Assembly: GCA_934643535.1 (NCBI GenBank) | Contig: CAKUCE010000013.1 | Coordinates: 1 to 22,829 of the forward strand | Reading direction: 5' to 3' | Source of the DNA: an uncultured Clostridia bacterium | Lineage (GTDB): Bacteria > Bacillota > Clostridia > Christensenellales > Aristaeellaceae | Length of the DNA: 22,829 bases | Shown here: positions 1 to 6,809 of the stretch, piece after piece | How the letters are laid out: every line of letters starts with the position of its first letter | How positions within the stretch are numbered: the first letter of the stretch is position 1 | The notes under the pieces: generated by a model | What the model saw: only the letters and a program-made list of their open reading frames with translations | Told to the model about the DNA's origin: nothing | Database searches by the model: none | Position numbers and translations under genes: made by a program

Positions 1-575
1 CCCTGAAGCTCCTCCGCTTCCAGAACGCCGTCCAGCATCCCAAGGGCCCGCCTGCTGGCGTTGATCTCCACCGGCAGCGTCACCAGTGAAAACAACAGCG
101 TCAGGCCGAAGCACAGAATGCCCACCATCTGCAGGGGTTCCCAGCTGAACAGAAGACCCGCCATAAAGATCGGCAAATAGAGGCTGCTGCCGATATTAAC
201 CACCGGCACCAGTGCGGAACGCAGCTTCAGCAGGCCGTAGCCGTCGTGCTCCTGCAGGGCGTGGCCGCATTCGTGGGCCGCTACGCCTACCGCCGCCACG
301 CTGTCGGAACCATACACCGAGTCGCTCAGCCGCAGCGTATTGCTGCGGGGATCGTAATGGTCGGTCAGCGAGCCGTTTACCCGGCTGATGGTCACATTTG
401 CGCTGCCGCCCCGGCTGAGCAGCATGCGCGCCGCCTGCTCCGCCGTCAGGCCGCTTTTCGTCCTGACCCGGCTGTAGCGGTCGAAGGTGCTCTTCACCTT
501 GAATTGTGCGTACAGGCCCAGCAGCAGGCCCGGAATGACCAGGATCATTGTCCAGTCGTAATAATAGAATGGCAT
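1..575 (-). CDS. YugP-like neutral zinc metallopeptidase (C-terminus outside window)
   Basis: Membrane-associated zinc metallopeptidase of the YugP / Zn_peptidase_2 type; cellular substrate unknown for the family. The protein starts at the ATG at 575 behind a strong TAAGGAGGAA site (581-590). It opens with a hydrophobic segment rich in Tyr, Trp, Ile and Leu (about residues 1-22). The zinc-binding helix HECGH lies at residues 101-105 (bases 261-275), inside VAAHECGHA, which is the form typical of this family. More hydrophobic segments follow around residues 125-165. The gene runs off the left edge, so about 191 codons are visible; the family is usually about 225-235 residues, so little is missing. 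It lies 40 bases behind the pentapeptide gene on the same strand and may be co-transcribed with it. Family assignment is firm; the role is not known. Confidence 0.9.
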   Translation of the reverse strand, partial: MPFYYYDWTMILVIPGLLLGLYAQFKVKSTFDRYSRVRTKSGLTAEQAARMLLSRGGSANVTISRVNGSLTDHYDPRSNTLRLSDSVYGSDSVAAVGVAAHECGHALQEHDGYGLLKLRSALVPVVNIGSSLYLPIFMAGLLFSWEPLQMVGILCFGLTLLFSLVTLPVEINASRRALGMLDGVLEAEELQ

Positions 576-615
576 ATTCTTTCCTCCTTATTGGTCTTAT
601 CGGGACTTTTTCCCA

Positions 616-1281
616 TTAGCGGATGATCTCAATGCCCAGAAGCCCGCACAGGATCAGGGCCTGTTCCGCGCTGATCCGAAGACCCGGCAGGTCGGAGGGG
701 GTGATCCGGATGCCGTCCAGCCTGCAGGTGCTTACGTCCATCCCTTTCAGGGGCGTATGGCTCCATTGGGAGCGGGTGAGATCGTTTTCCTCCAAGCGAA
801 CGCGCCCCAGCCTGCACTCCGTCCAGCTGCTTTCCCGCAGAGGACTGCGAAGGAATTCCACCCGTTCCAGCTTGCTCTGAGCCAGCGAAGCGTAGTCCAT
901 CATGCAGTCCGCAAAGGTCACGTCGTTCATCGCCCCCTCCGCGAAAGCCACGCCCGTCATGCGGCAGTGTTCAAACCGTACCCGTCGCATGGCAAAAGCG
1001 GGGAAAAACAGGTTTCCCATTTCGCAGTGGGAAAACACGCAGTCCACAAAATCCAGCCGCCGCATCTCCCAATCGGAAAACACGCACTTTTCGAACACGC
1101 AGCCGGTGAACTGTGCTACGCCAAAAACCACGTCTTCCAAGGTCTGCCGTTCAAAGCGCCGGCCCACCACGTCGTCCCCTGTGTGGATCGCCTGACGGAC
1201 GACCGCCTCCAATTCCCCATCCTCCCGCAGCTTGGCCGGGATCACGGGTGCTTCCGGCTTCCAGTTTGGCTGATGAACCAT
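616..1281 (-). CDS. Qnr-like pentapeptide repeat protein
   Basis: A 221-residue protein with a long central run of degenerate pentapeptide repeats in the A/C-x-F/L/M-x-x style (for example FTGCVFEKC, LDFVDCVFSHCEM, VRFEHCRM, VTFADCMM). Such repeats fold as a right-handed quadrilateral beta-helix. The length and the C-terminal helix region (LRISAEQALILCGLLGIEI) resemble Qnr/MfpA proteins, which mimic DNA and protect DNA gyrase. That link is family resemblance, not proof of quinolone protection. I start it at the ATG at 1281 because AGGAG lies five bases upstream; the frame stays open to 1407 but has no better start. It is divergent from spoIIR, with 59 bases between the start codons, and precedes the YugP-like gene. 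The repeats are rich in Cys and Met, which is somewhat unusual. Confidence 0.8.
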   Translation of the reverse strand: MVHQPNWKPEAPVIPAKLREDGELEAVVRQAIHTGDDVVGRRFERQTLEDVVFGVAQFTGCVFEKCVFSDWEMRRLDFVDCVFSHCEMGNLFFPAFAMRRVRFEHCRMTGVAFAEGAMNDVTFADCMMDYASLAQSKLERVEFLRSPLRESSWTECRLGRVRLEENDLTRSQWSHTPLKGMDVSTCRLDGIRITPSDLPGLRISAEQALILCGLLGIEIIR

Positions 1282-1291
1282 ACATTCTCCT

Positions 1292-1321
1292 GTATACGCC
1301 ATTCCTTCCCGGGGCATTCTA
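1292..1321 (+). promoter_or_regulatory. Sigma-F-like promoter of spoIIR
   Basis: GTATA at 1292-1296 and GGGCATTCTA at 1312-1321 are separated by 15 bases. This fits the forespore sigma-F consensus (GYATA, about 15 bases, GGNNANAHTR) with one mismatch in the -10 element. spoIIR is a known sigma-F regulon gene in Bacillus, so position and target agree. The leader would be very short, because the ribosome binding site begins at 1327. Confidence 0.55.
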
Positions 1322-1340
1322 GGGCCGGGGAGGGATTCGT

Positions 1341-2018
1341 TTGCGTCAACTTCGATGGATTCTGTCCGGTTTCCTTCTGCTGGCCGTTCTGCTTTCCGCA
1401 GCCGCATTTGCGGACGATTATACGCCGGAAGAACGTCGGCTGCTGGAAGCCTATCGTTCGGGCGAGCTGCTGCGCCTGCACATTCTGGCGGACAGCGACG
1501 AGCCGGAGGCCCAGCAGATCAAGCTGGCCGTCCGGGACGCCATTCTCTCGCGCTTTGGCGCTGAACTGAACGACGTTGCCAACGCAGACGAAGCCTTTGC
1601 CCGTCTGTGCTACCTGCTTCCGCAAATGGAAGCGCTGGCCGATGAGACCCTCCGCCGCGCGGGCTTGGACTGGCCCGTTTCCGCCGAAGCGGGGCTGCTT
1701 TCTCTGCCGGAAAAGCGCTATGGACAGGTCGTTCTGCCGGCGGGCGATTATCGCGGCCTTCGGCTCACCATCGGCAGCGGCGAAGGCCGCAACTGGTGGT
1801 GCATCCTGTTCCCTCAGCTCTGTCTGGCGCTGGCGGACGAGGAACCATGGGTCTCTCCGGCCGCCGCAGCCCCCGATGAAGCGCTGGCAGAAGAAAGCGC
1901 CGCCCCATCGCCGGAGCTTTGCTGGGACAGCCTGCGCGTTCTGCGCTGCTGGCTGCTTTGGCCCTCAGCGGCGGACGCTGCGAACGTAGCTCACCCGGAA
2001 AGCGATCAGGGGCACTAA
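1341..2018 (+). CDS. spoIIR: Stage II sporulation protein R
   Basis: SpoIIR is made in the forespore and signals across the septum to trigger SpoIIGA-dependent processing of pro-sigma-E in the mother cell. The 225-residue product has an N-terminal signal/anchor (about residues 5-24, ending AAAFADD). The family core follows: LRLHILADSDEPEAQQIKLAVRD near residues 43-65, then YGQVVLPAGDYRGLRL, then GSGEGRNWWCILFPQLC. Length matches Bacillus SpoIIR (about 224). The start is a TTG at 1341, preceded by GGGGAGGG with a six-base gap; no ATG in this frame precedes the signal peptide. The C-terminus after the NWWC motif is Ala/Pro-rich. The last 54 bases overlap the convergent small membrane protein gene. 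Identification is confident; only the exact C-terminal tail is poorly conserved. Confidence 0.92.
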   Translation: MRQLRWILSGFLLLAVLLSAAAFADDYTPEERRLLEAYRSGELLRLHILADSDEPEAQQIKLAVRDAILSRFGAELNDVANADEAFARLCYLLPQMEALADETLRRAGLDWPVSAEAGLLSLPEKRYGQVVLPAGDYRGLRLTIGSGEGRNWWCILFPQLCLALADEEPWVSPAAAAPDEALAEESAAPSPELCWDSLRVLRCWLLWPSAADAANVAHPESDQGH

Positions 2019-2273
2019 AATTGCCGCCCCCAGCACTGCCGCGCCGCGCAGGCCATCCATCAGCAGCGCCACCACGCCCAGCGCAATGCTGAATACGCCG
2101 CTGGCCATAGAGATAACGCCATAACGGCGAGCGAATTTTTCATCCAGCTTGCCGGATTTCTGATCGGCCCAAAAATTGTTGATCAGGTCATACTGCCCCC
2201 GGAAGCGGATCAACGCGCCCATCCACAAATACAGGATTCCGGTCAGCCATACGAGGATACACCAGAAAAGCAC
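1965..2273 (-). CDS. Small DUF3784-type membrane protein
   Basis: A 102-residue protein with three predicted membrane helices: about residues 3-20, 52-72 and 76-94. The loop between the first two helices contains YDLINNFWADQKSGKLDEKFARRYG. A soluble loop of this kind between TM1 and TM2 is typical of DUF3784-like proteins of Firmicutes, whose function is unknown. The start is GTG at 2273; the upstream purine tract (AAAAAAGGGGG) is a weak ribosome binding site. The gene is convergent with spoIIR and overlaps its end by 54 bases. It has its own extended -10 promoter at 2320-2328. Family call moderate, function unknown. Confidence 0.7.
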   Translation of the reverse strand: MLFWCILVWLTGILYLWMGALIRFRGQYDLINNFWADQKSGKLDEKFARRYGVISMASGVFSIALGVVALLMDGLRGAAVLGAAILVPLIAFRVSYVRSVRR

Positions 2274-2319
2274 AGGTTTTCCCCCTTTTTTCCATCATTG
2301 TCGTTCCCTGCCGTTTTTC

Positions 2320-2328
2320 ATTATAGCA
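2320..2328 (-). promoter_or_regulatory. Extended -10 promoter for the DUF3784-type gene
   Basis: On the minus strand TGC-TATAAT (2328-2320) is a perfect -10 hexamer with the TGn extension. No good -35 is present at 16-18 bases, which is usual for extended -10 promoters. It lies 47 bases upstream of the GTG start at 2273. Confidence 0.5.
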
Positions 2329-2344
2329 AATCCGGCCCAAGAAG

Positions 2345-2366
2345 AAAAGCCCCGTTGAAACGGGGC
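2345..2366 (-). terminator. Rho-independent terminator, minus strand
   Basis: Read on the minus strand, GCCCCGT-TTCA-ACGGGGC (2366-2349) is followed by TTTTCTTCTT. It would stop leftward transcription coming from the ATP-grasp/ychF operon before the promoter of the small membrane protein gene. Confidence 0.6.
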
Positions 2367-2585
2367 ACAGTGCGTCAAAAAAGTGGAGGTGCAGGAGGCG
2401 CTGCCTCCTGCCGGGGTCTTAGGGGCAGAGCCCCAAAATCTTATGCAGCAGCAATTCCCCCGCGAACCAGCTTAAGGGTGCGCAGTCCGAAGCCCGCACC
2501 GCGGGCCGCAGAGCTCTGTTCGCGGGCGCTGGCAGTCAATCAGGGCCCTTTCAACAGCTTTTGCCCCGCCGCAGCGGGGCAAAAG
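2349..2585. repeat. Cluster of GC-rich palindromes, REP-like intergenic element
   Basis: This gene-free stretch (2274-2608 has no credible CDS) contains several near-perfect inverted repeats in a row. They are a 7-bp stem at 2349-2366, GCAGGAGGC with a 3-base loop at 2391-2411, GGGGC-AGA-GCCCC at 2422-2434, GCCCGC-ACC-GCGGGC at 2492-2506, and a 12-bp stem CTTTTGCCCCGC with a 4-base loop at 2558-2585. The last has its T run on the 5' side of the stem, so it is not an ordinary terminator. The 2391-2434 part resembles dispersed palindromic elements common between genes of gut Clostridia; that comparison is from memory and needs a genome search. Confidence 0.5.
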
Positions 2586-2608
2586 CCGTCGAAAAAACGA
2601 TTGCCATC

Positions 2609-3619
2609 TCAGATGTCGATAAACTCCCGGAACTCCCGCATAATGCCGATCCCGTCCGGATAATGGGCGGCAAACTGCGGCACCGCGTGGCTGGGGAAGC
2701 TGTTGCCCTCGATGAATACGGGGCCTTTCTCCGTGATGGCCACGTCCCATGCCACGAAGCGCATCTGCGGCACCTTCTGGGCCGCTTTCAGGCACATGTC
2801 GCAGGCTTCCTTGAAGTAGGGGATCTGAAAGCCGATGATCGGCGTATGGGTCATGGGATGCTCGGTGTAGGTATTGCCCTGCTTGTCCGCGCCGACGGTC
2901 AGCAGCGTGCCGCTCTCCAGGTCGATCCGCGCCGCCATGCCGCCCTGATCCACATTGTCCATCACCTTGCCGTTGCCAATGCGCAGGAAGGCGTAAACGA
3001 TGCCCTGTTTTTTGTCGCCCAGCAGCGTGGCGATGCGGATGGTATTGACCGAGGTCGGGCACATCTCCGCCATTTTCGGGTGCTGGATCACCCGTTCTTC
3101 CACAATGCCGATCTTCTTATCCCGCAGTTCCTGCAGGAACGCTTCTTCCCGGCCCTGCCATTCTTCCTTCGTGTGGCGTTCGATGCCCACGCCGCTGCTT
3201 CCTTCCAAGGGCTTGCAGATCAGGTCGTCGTTCCGGTCGAGGAAGGCTTTCCAGTCCTCCATGCTCAGCTCGTCGGAAAGCTCGATCCAATCCCTGTTCA
3301 CCTCATCCTTGAACAGCCGGTTGAAGGTAGCCTTGTCATCGAAAAGATACCAGTAGGCCTTGTCGTTCATACGGCGCACAATGGTATTGCTCAGTCCCCG
3401 GGTGATCTGCGTCTTTTTCTGTTCGTCCGTCAGCCGGTACATTTCGGCAATTTTGTAGTCCACATAGCCCGCGTTGTATTTCAGCGCGCAGCGCAGCATA
3501 TCGCACAGAAGCCATAGGCGGCTTTTTCCGCTGCGCACCTTCAGAATTTTCGTGGTCTTCCACATGGCCTTCCAGTCCATGCGCACCAGCCGTTTGAAAA
3601 AGAAGGACAGCCTGCTCAT
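2609..3619 (-). CDS. Sugar-transfer-associated ATP-grasp protein
   Basis: A 336-residue ATP-grasp protein of the type linked to polysaccharide or sugar-transfer loci (ATPgrasp_ST). ATP-grasp enzymes join a carboxylate to a nucleophile through an acylphosphate. Visible motifs are the nucleotide-binding segment DDLICKPLEGSSGVGIE (about residues 131-147), the central SVNTIRIATLL (190-200), and the metal-binding end VAWDVAITEKGPVFIEGN (289-306) with Asp292, Glu304 and Asn306. A basic, aromatic N-terminus precedes the fold. I chose ATG 3619 because AGGGG lies eight bases upstream; a TTG two codons earlier sits too close to that site. It follows ychF by 35 bases on the same strand and probably shares its transcript. 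No sugar-transfer genes are next to it here, so the substrate is unknown. Confidence 0.75.
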   Translation of the reverse strand: MSRLSFFFKRLVRMDWKAMWKTTKILKVRSGKSRLWLLCDMLRCALKYNAGYVDYKIAEMYRLTDEQKKTQITRGLSNTIVRRMNDKAYWYLFDDKATFNRLFKDEVNRDWIELSDELSMEDWKAFLDRNDDLICKPLEGSSGVGIERHTKEEWQGREEAFLQELRDKKIGIVEERVIQHPKMAEMCPTSVNTIRIATLLGDKKQGIVYAFLRIGNGKVMDNVDQGGMAARIDLESGTLLTVGADKQGNTYTEHPMTHTPIIGFQIPYFKEACDMCLKAAQKVPQMRFVAWDVAITEKGPVFIEGNSFPSHAVPQFAAHYPDGIGIMREFREFIDI

Positions 3620-3654
3620 TTTCAAAACCCCTTTTCTTTTCCGGGTCTTCTGCC

Positions 3655-4752
3655 TTATACGTTGAAGCGGAACAGCACGATGTCGCCGTCCTTCATCACG
3701 TACTCCTTGCCCTCGCTGCGGACGAGACCCTTTTCCTTGCAGGCGTTCATGCTTCCCAGCGCCTGCAGGTCGTCGAAAGCCACCACTTCGGCGCGGATGA
3801 AACCGCGCTCAAAGTCGGTATGAATCTTGCCCGCCGCCTGAGGCGCCTTCGTGCCCCGGGTGATGGTCCATGCCCGGCACTCGTCCTCGCCTGCCGTCAG
3901 GAAGGAGATCAGCCCCAGCAGGCTGTAGCTGGCGTGGATCAGCCGGTCAAGGCCGCTTTCGCCGATACCCAGCTCTTCCAGAAACTCGGCCTTTTCCTCC
4001 GGCTCCATGTTGGCGATCTCTTCTTCGATCTGAGCGCTGACCGTAAAGACCTGCGAGCCTTCCGCGTCGGCGATCTTCCGCACTGCCTGCACAAAGGGAA
4101 GCTGGCTTTCCTCCGTGCCCACGTCGCTGTCGGCGATGTTGGCCGCGTAGATCACGGGCTTGTCCGTCAGCAGGAACCAGCCGTGGACGATCTCTTTTTC
4201 CTCGTCCGTCATGGCGAAGGTACGGGCGGGCTTACCCTCCTCCAGATGTGCAAGCAGCCGCTGGCCCAGCTCCACCTCCTGCACCTGCTTCTTGTCGCCG
4301 CCCTTCAAAAGCCGGTTGGCCTTTTCCACCCGGCGCTGCATGGTTTCCAGATCGGCCAGCACCAGCTCCAGCTGGATCACGTCAATATCCCGGGCCGGAT
4401 CTACCGTGCCATCCACGTGAATGATGTTTTCGTCCTCAAAGCAGCGCACCACATGAACGATCGCGTCGCATTCCCGGATGTGGGACAGGAACTTGTTGCC
4501 CAGCCCCTCGCCCTTGCTGGCGCCCTTCACCAAACCGGCAATATCCACAAACTCGATGGTGGCGGGGGTCACTTTTTTCGGGTGATACATATCGGCCAGC
4601 ACGTCCAGCCGCTTGTCCGGCACGGGCACCACGCCGGTGTTGGGTTCAATGGTGCAGAAAGGATAATTCGCCGCCTGGGCTCCCGCCCGGGTGATGGCGT
4701 TAAACAGCGTACTCTTTCCCACGTTCGGCAGTCCTACGATCCCAAGTTTCAT
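3655..4752 (-). CDS. ychF: Ribosome-binding ATPase YchF
   Basis: YchF/OLA1 is a conserved Obg-family P-loop NTPase that prefers ATP and binds ribosomes; it is implicated in translation and oxidative stress responses. The 365-residue product matches the usual length (about 363-366). Visible are G1 GLPNVGKST (residues 7-15), NYPFCTIEPN (switch I region), DIAGLVKGASKGEGLGN (G3 and following loop), YAANIAD at the G4 position in place of the NKxD of GTPases, and a C-terminal TGS domain with HTDFERGFIRAEV and the closing YVMKDGDIVLFRFNV. The start is ATG 4752, giving the canonical MKLGIVGLPNVGKST; GAGGAG lies 12 bases upstream. It has its own promoter at 4797-4825. Confidence 0.97.
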   Translation of the reverse strand: MKLGIVGLPNVGKSTLFNAITRAGAQAANYPFCTIEPNTGVVPVPDKRLDVLADMYHPKKVTPATIEFVDIAGLVKGASKGEGLGNKFLSHIRECDAIVHVVRCFEDENIIHVDGTVDPARDIDVIQLELVLADLETMQRRVEKANRLLKGGDKKQVQEVELGQRLLAHLEEGKPARTFAMTDEEKEIVHGWFLLTDKPVIYAANIADSDVGTEESQLPFVQAVRKIADAEGSQVFTVSAQIEEEIANMEPEEKAEFLEELGIGESGLDRLIHASYSLLGLISFLTAGEDECRAWTITRGTKAPQAAGKIHTDFERGFIRAEVVAFDDLQALGSMNACKEKGLVRSEGKEYVMKDGDIVLFRFNV

Positions 4753-4796
4753 AGCGTTCCACTTCTCCTCAGTAAATCCATGGTATTTCAGCATTT

Positions 4797-4825
4797 AGTA
4801 TAGCCCGAACCCGCCAAAAATGCAA
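4797..4825 (-). promoter_or_regulatory. Sigma-A-type promoter of ychF
   Basis: On the minus strand TTGCAT (4825-4820), a 17-base spacer, and TATACT (4802-4797). It lies 45 bases upstream of the ychF start. Confidence 0.6.
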
Positions 4826-4866
4826 TCCAAACCGGCGTTCTTTTCCGGCGAACCTCCAACTTCCCC

Positions 4867-4895
4867 TTGCCAATCCCTCCTCCGCTTCCTATAAT
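4867..4895 (+). promoter_or_regulatory. Sigma-A-type promoter of the IlvD/Edd-family gene
   Basis: TTGCCA (4867-4872), 17-base spacer, TATAAT (4890-4895), followed by GGAGG at 4935-4939 and ATG at 4950. The match is five of six and six of six with ideal spacing. Confidence 0.7.
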
Positions 4896-4949
4896 AAAAT
4901 CATTCTGTGTCCCAAAGCAGAAATAACCTCATGCGGAGGCAAGAAACCA

Positions 4950-6737
4950 ATGGAATTACGTTCTCAGCAGGTTCGCGCCCTTGCGCCGGAAAATGATCCT
5001 CTGAAAATCGGCATGGGCTGGAAGGCGGACGATCTGTCCAAACCCCAGATTTTCATCGAAAGCACCTTTGGCGACAGCCACCCCGGCAGCGCCCATCTGG
5101 ATCAGTTTGTGAGAGCGGCGGTCGCTGCGGTCAATGAACACGGCGGAAAGGCCGCCCGTTACTTTGCCACGGATATGTGCGACGGCATCGCCCAGGGGCA
5201 TGACGGCATCAATTATTCCCTGCCCCACCGGGAGGCCATGGTCAACCTGATCGAGGCGCAGGCCAATGCCAGCGTTTACGACGGCGGCGTTTTCATCGCC
5301 AGCTGCGATAAATCCGTGCCCGCCATGCTGATGAGCATCGGCCGGCTGCAGGATATGAGCGCCATCGTCGTCACCGGCGGCGTAATGGAGGCCCATACGC
5401 TGCCGAAGGAATACACCGTGAACGACCCTGCCTGCAAGATCAACGAGCTGCTGACGCTGGAACAGATCGGCAAATTCGACGCATGGGAAAAAACCGGCGT
5501 GATCTCCGAAAAGCAGCTTGACTACTACAAACGCCATGCCTGCCCCAGCTGCGGCGCGTGTTCCTTCATGGGCACCGCCTCCACCATGCAGATCATGGCG
5601 GAAGCGCTGGGGCTGATGCTTCCCGGCACGGCGCTCATGCCCGCTACCGCCCCCGAGCTGAAGCAGGCCGCCTATGACGCGGGCGCGCAGCTCATGAAGC
5701 TGGTACGGGACGGCCTTCGGGCAAAGGACATTGTCACCCGGAAGAGCTTTGAGAACGCCATCATGGTGCATGCCGCCATTTCCGGCTCCACCAACGCCAC
5801 CATGCACCTGCCCGCCATCGCTCACGAGTTCGGCATTGAGATTGACGCGGACACCTTCGACCGCATGCACCGGGGCGCTCATTATCTGCTGAACATCCGT
5901 CCCTCCGGCGACTGGCCCGCTCAATATTTCTATTACGCAGGCGGCGTGCCCCGGGTCATGGAGGAGATCAGGTCCATGCTCCATCTGGACGTTCTCACCG
6001 TCACCGGGAAAACGCTGGGCGAAAACCTGGAAGACCTGAAACACAGCGGCTTCTACGAGCACTGCGAGGAGCTTCTGCAGAAGCAGGCCCGGACGCTGGG
6101 CCTGTCCATCAGCCGCACGGACGTCATCCGTTCCTTTGACCATGCCAAGGGCACCGACGGCAGCATCGCCATTCTCAAGGGCAATCTGGCTCCCGAAGGC
6201 AGCGTCATCAAGCACACGGCCTGCCCGAAGAATATGTTTCAGGCCACGCTGCGGGCACGGCCCTTTGACAGCGAGGAGGCGTGCATCCACGCCGTGCTGA
6301 ACGGTCAGGTGAAGCCCGGCGACGCGATCTTCATCCGCTACGAAGGCCCTCGCGGCAGCGGAATGCCGGAAATGTTCTATACCGGCGAGGCCATCTGCGC
6401 GGACCCAAAGCTGGCTTCCAGCGTGGCGCTGATCACCGACGGTCGCTTTTCCGGGGCCAGCCGCGGCCCGGTCATCGGGCATGTCAGCCCGGAAGCTGCC
6501 GTGGGCGGCCCCATCGCGCTGGTGGAAGAGGGCGACCTCATCCGCATCGACGTTCCCGCCCGGGAGCTGTCCATCGTAGGCGTCAGGGGCCAGCCCAAAA
6601 CGCCGGAAGAAATGGAGCAGATCCTCAAAGAACGCCGGGCCGGCTGGCAGCCCAAAACGCCCAGATATTCCGGCGGTCTGCTGAAGCTCTACTCCCAGCA
6701 TGCCGTCAGTCCCATGAAGGGCGCATATATGGAATAA
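4950..6737 (+). CDS. IlvD/Edd-family dehydratase (DHAD-like)
   Basis: A 595-residue member of the iron-sulfur IlvD/Edd dehydratases, which remove water from dihydroxy-acids or sugar acids. Motifs seen: CDGIAQGHDGINYSLPHRE (77-95), ASCDKSVPAMLM (117-128) with cluster Cys119 and the conserved Lys121, ACPSCGACSFMGTASTM (197-213) with cluster Cys204, ISGSTNATMHLPAIA, KGNLAPEGSVIK, YEGPRGSGMPEM, and TDGRFSGASRGPVIGHVSPEA with the catalytic Ser. The first cluster ligand, a Cys in P-C-N of classic enzymes, aligns with Gly46 in GDSHPGSAHL. No ilvB, ilvC or other branched-chain gene is nearby, and the gene stands alone between its own promoter and terminator. I therefore hesitate to call it ilvD; a sugar-acid or other hydroxy-acid dehydratase is equally likely. 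Confidence 0.85.
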   Translation: MELRSQQVRALAPENDPLKIGMGWKADDLSKPQIFIESTFGDSHPGSAHLDQFVRAAVAAVNEHGGKAARYFATDMCDGIAQGHDGINYSLPHREAMVNLIEAQANASVYDGGVFIASCDKSVPAMLMSIGRLQDMSAIVVTGGVMEAHTLPKEYTVNDPACKINELLTLEQIGKFDAWEKTGVISEKQLDYYKRHACPSCGACSFMGTASTMQIMAEALGLMLPGTALMPATAPELKQAAYDAGAQLMKLVRDGLRAKDIVTRKSFENAIMVHAAISGSTNATMHLPAIAHEFGIEIDADTFDRMHRGAHYLLNIRPSGDWPAQYFYYAGGVPRVMEEIRSMLHLDVLTVTGKTLGENLEDLKHSGFYEHCEELLQKQARTLGLSISRTDVIRSFDHAKGTDGSIAILKGNLAPEGSVIKHTACPKNMFQATLRARPFDSEEACIHAVLNGQVKPGDAIFIRYEGPRGSGMPEMFYTGEAICADPKLASSVALITDGRFSGASRGPVIGHVSPEAAVGGPIALVEEGDLIRIDVPARELSIVGVRGQPKTPEEMEQILKERRAGWQPKTPRYSGGLLKLYSQHAVSPMKGAYME

Positions 6738-6740
6738 AAG

Positions 6741-6801
6741 ACGCAGACGCCCTCCTTTTCGACCGGACACGACCGAAAAAGAGGGCGCCTGCGCTTTTCG
6801 C
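6741..6801. terminator. Bidirectional terminator between the dehydratase and GNAT-YoaP genes
   Basis: A long hairpin pairs GCAGACGCCCTC with GAGGGCGCCTGC (one mismatch), with an inner TTTTCG/CGAAAA stem. It is followed by GCTTTT on the plus strand and GTCTTTTATT on the minus strand. It lies just after the dehydratase stop (6737) and the GNAT stop (6810), so it serves both convergent genes. Confidence 0.8.
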
Positions 6802-6809
6802 CTGGCGGA

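Noticed and set aside
2558..2585. Terminator for the ATP-grasp gene at the 12-bp stem
   Set aside because: The T run is on the 5' side and the A run on the 3' side on both strands, so no U tract follows the hairpin; kept only as a palindrome.
2391..2585. CRISPR-like or tandem repeat array
   Set aside because: The inverted repeats differ in sequence and spacing; there is no recurring direct repeat with equal spacers.
2298..2663. A 121-codon plus-strand frame across the intergenic palindromes
   Set aside because: It runs through hairpin-rich repeat sequence into the antisense of the ATP-grasp gene and has no ribosome binding site or recognisable product.
4950..6737. Naming the dehydratase ilvD outright
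   Set aside because: The first cluster Cys is missing and no branched-chain biosynthesis gene is nearby, so a sugar-acid or other dehydratase is equally possible.
4956..6770. A 604-codon minus-strand open frame opposite the dehydratase gene
   Set aside because: It mirrors the IlvD/Edd gene, is rich in Gly, His and Ala without motifs, and the opposite strand encodes a recognisable enzyme with promoter and ribosome binding site.
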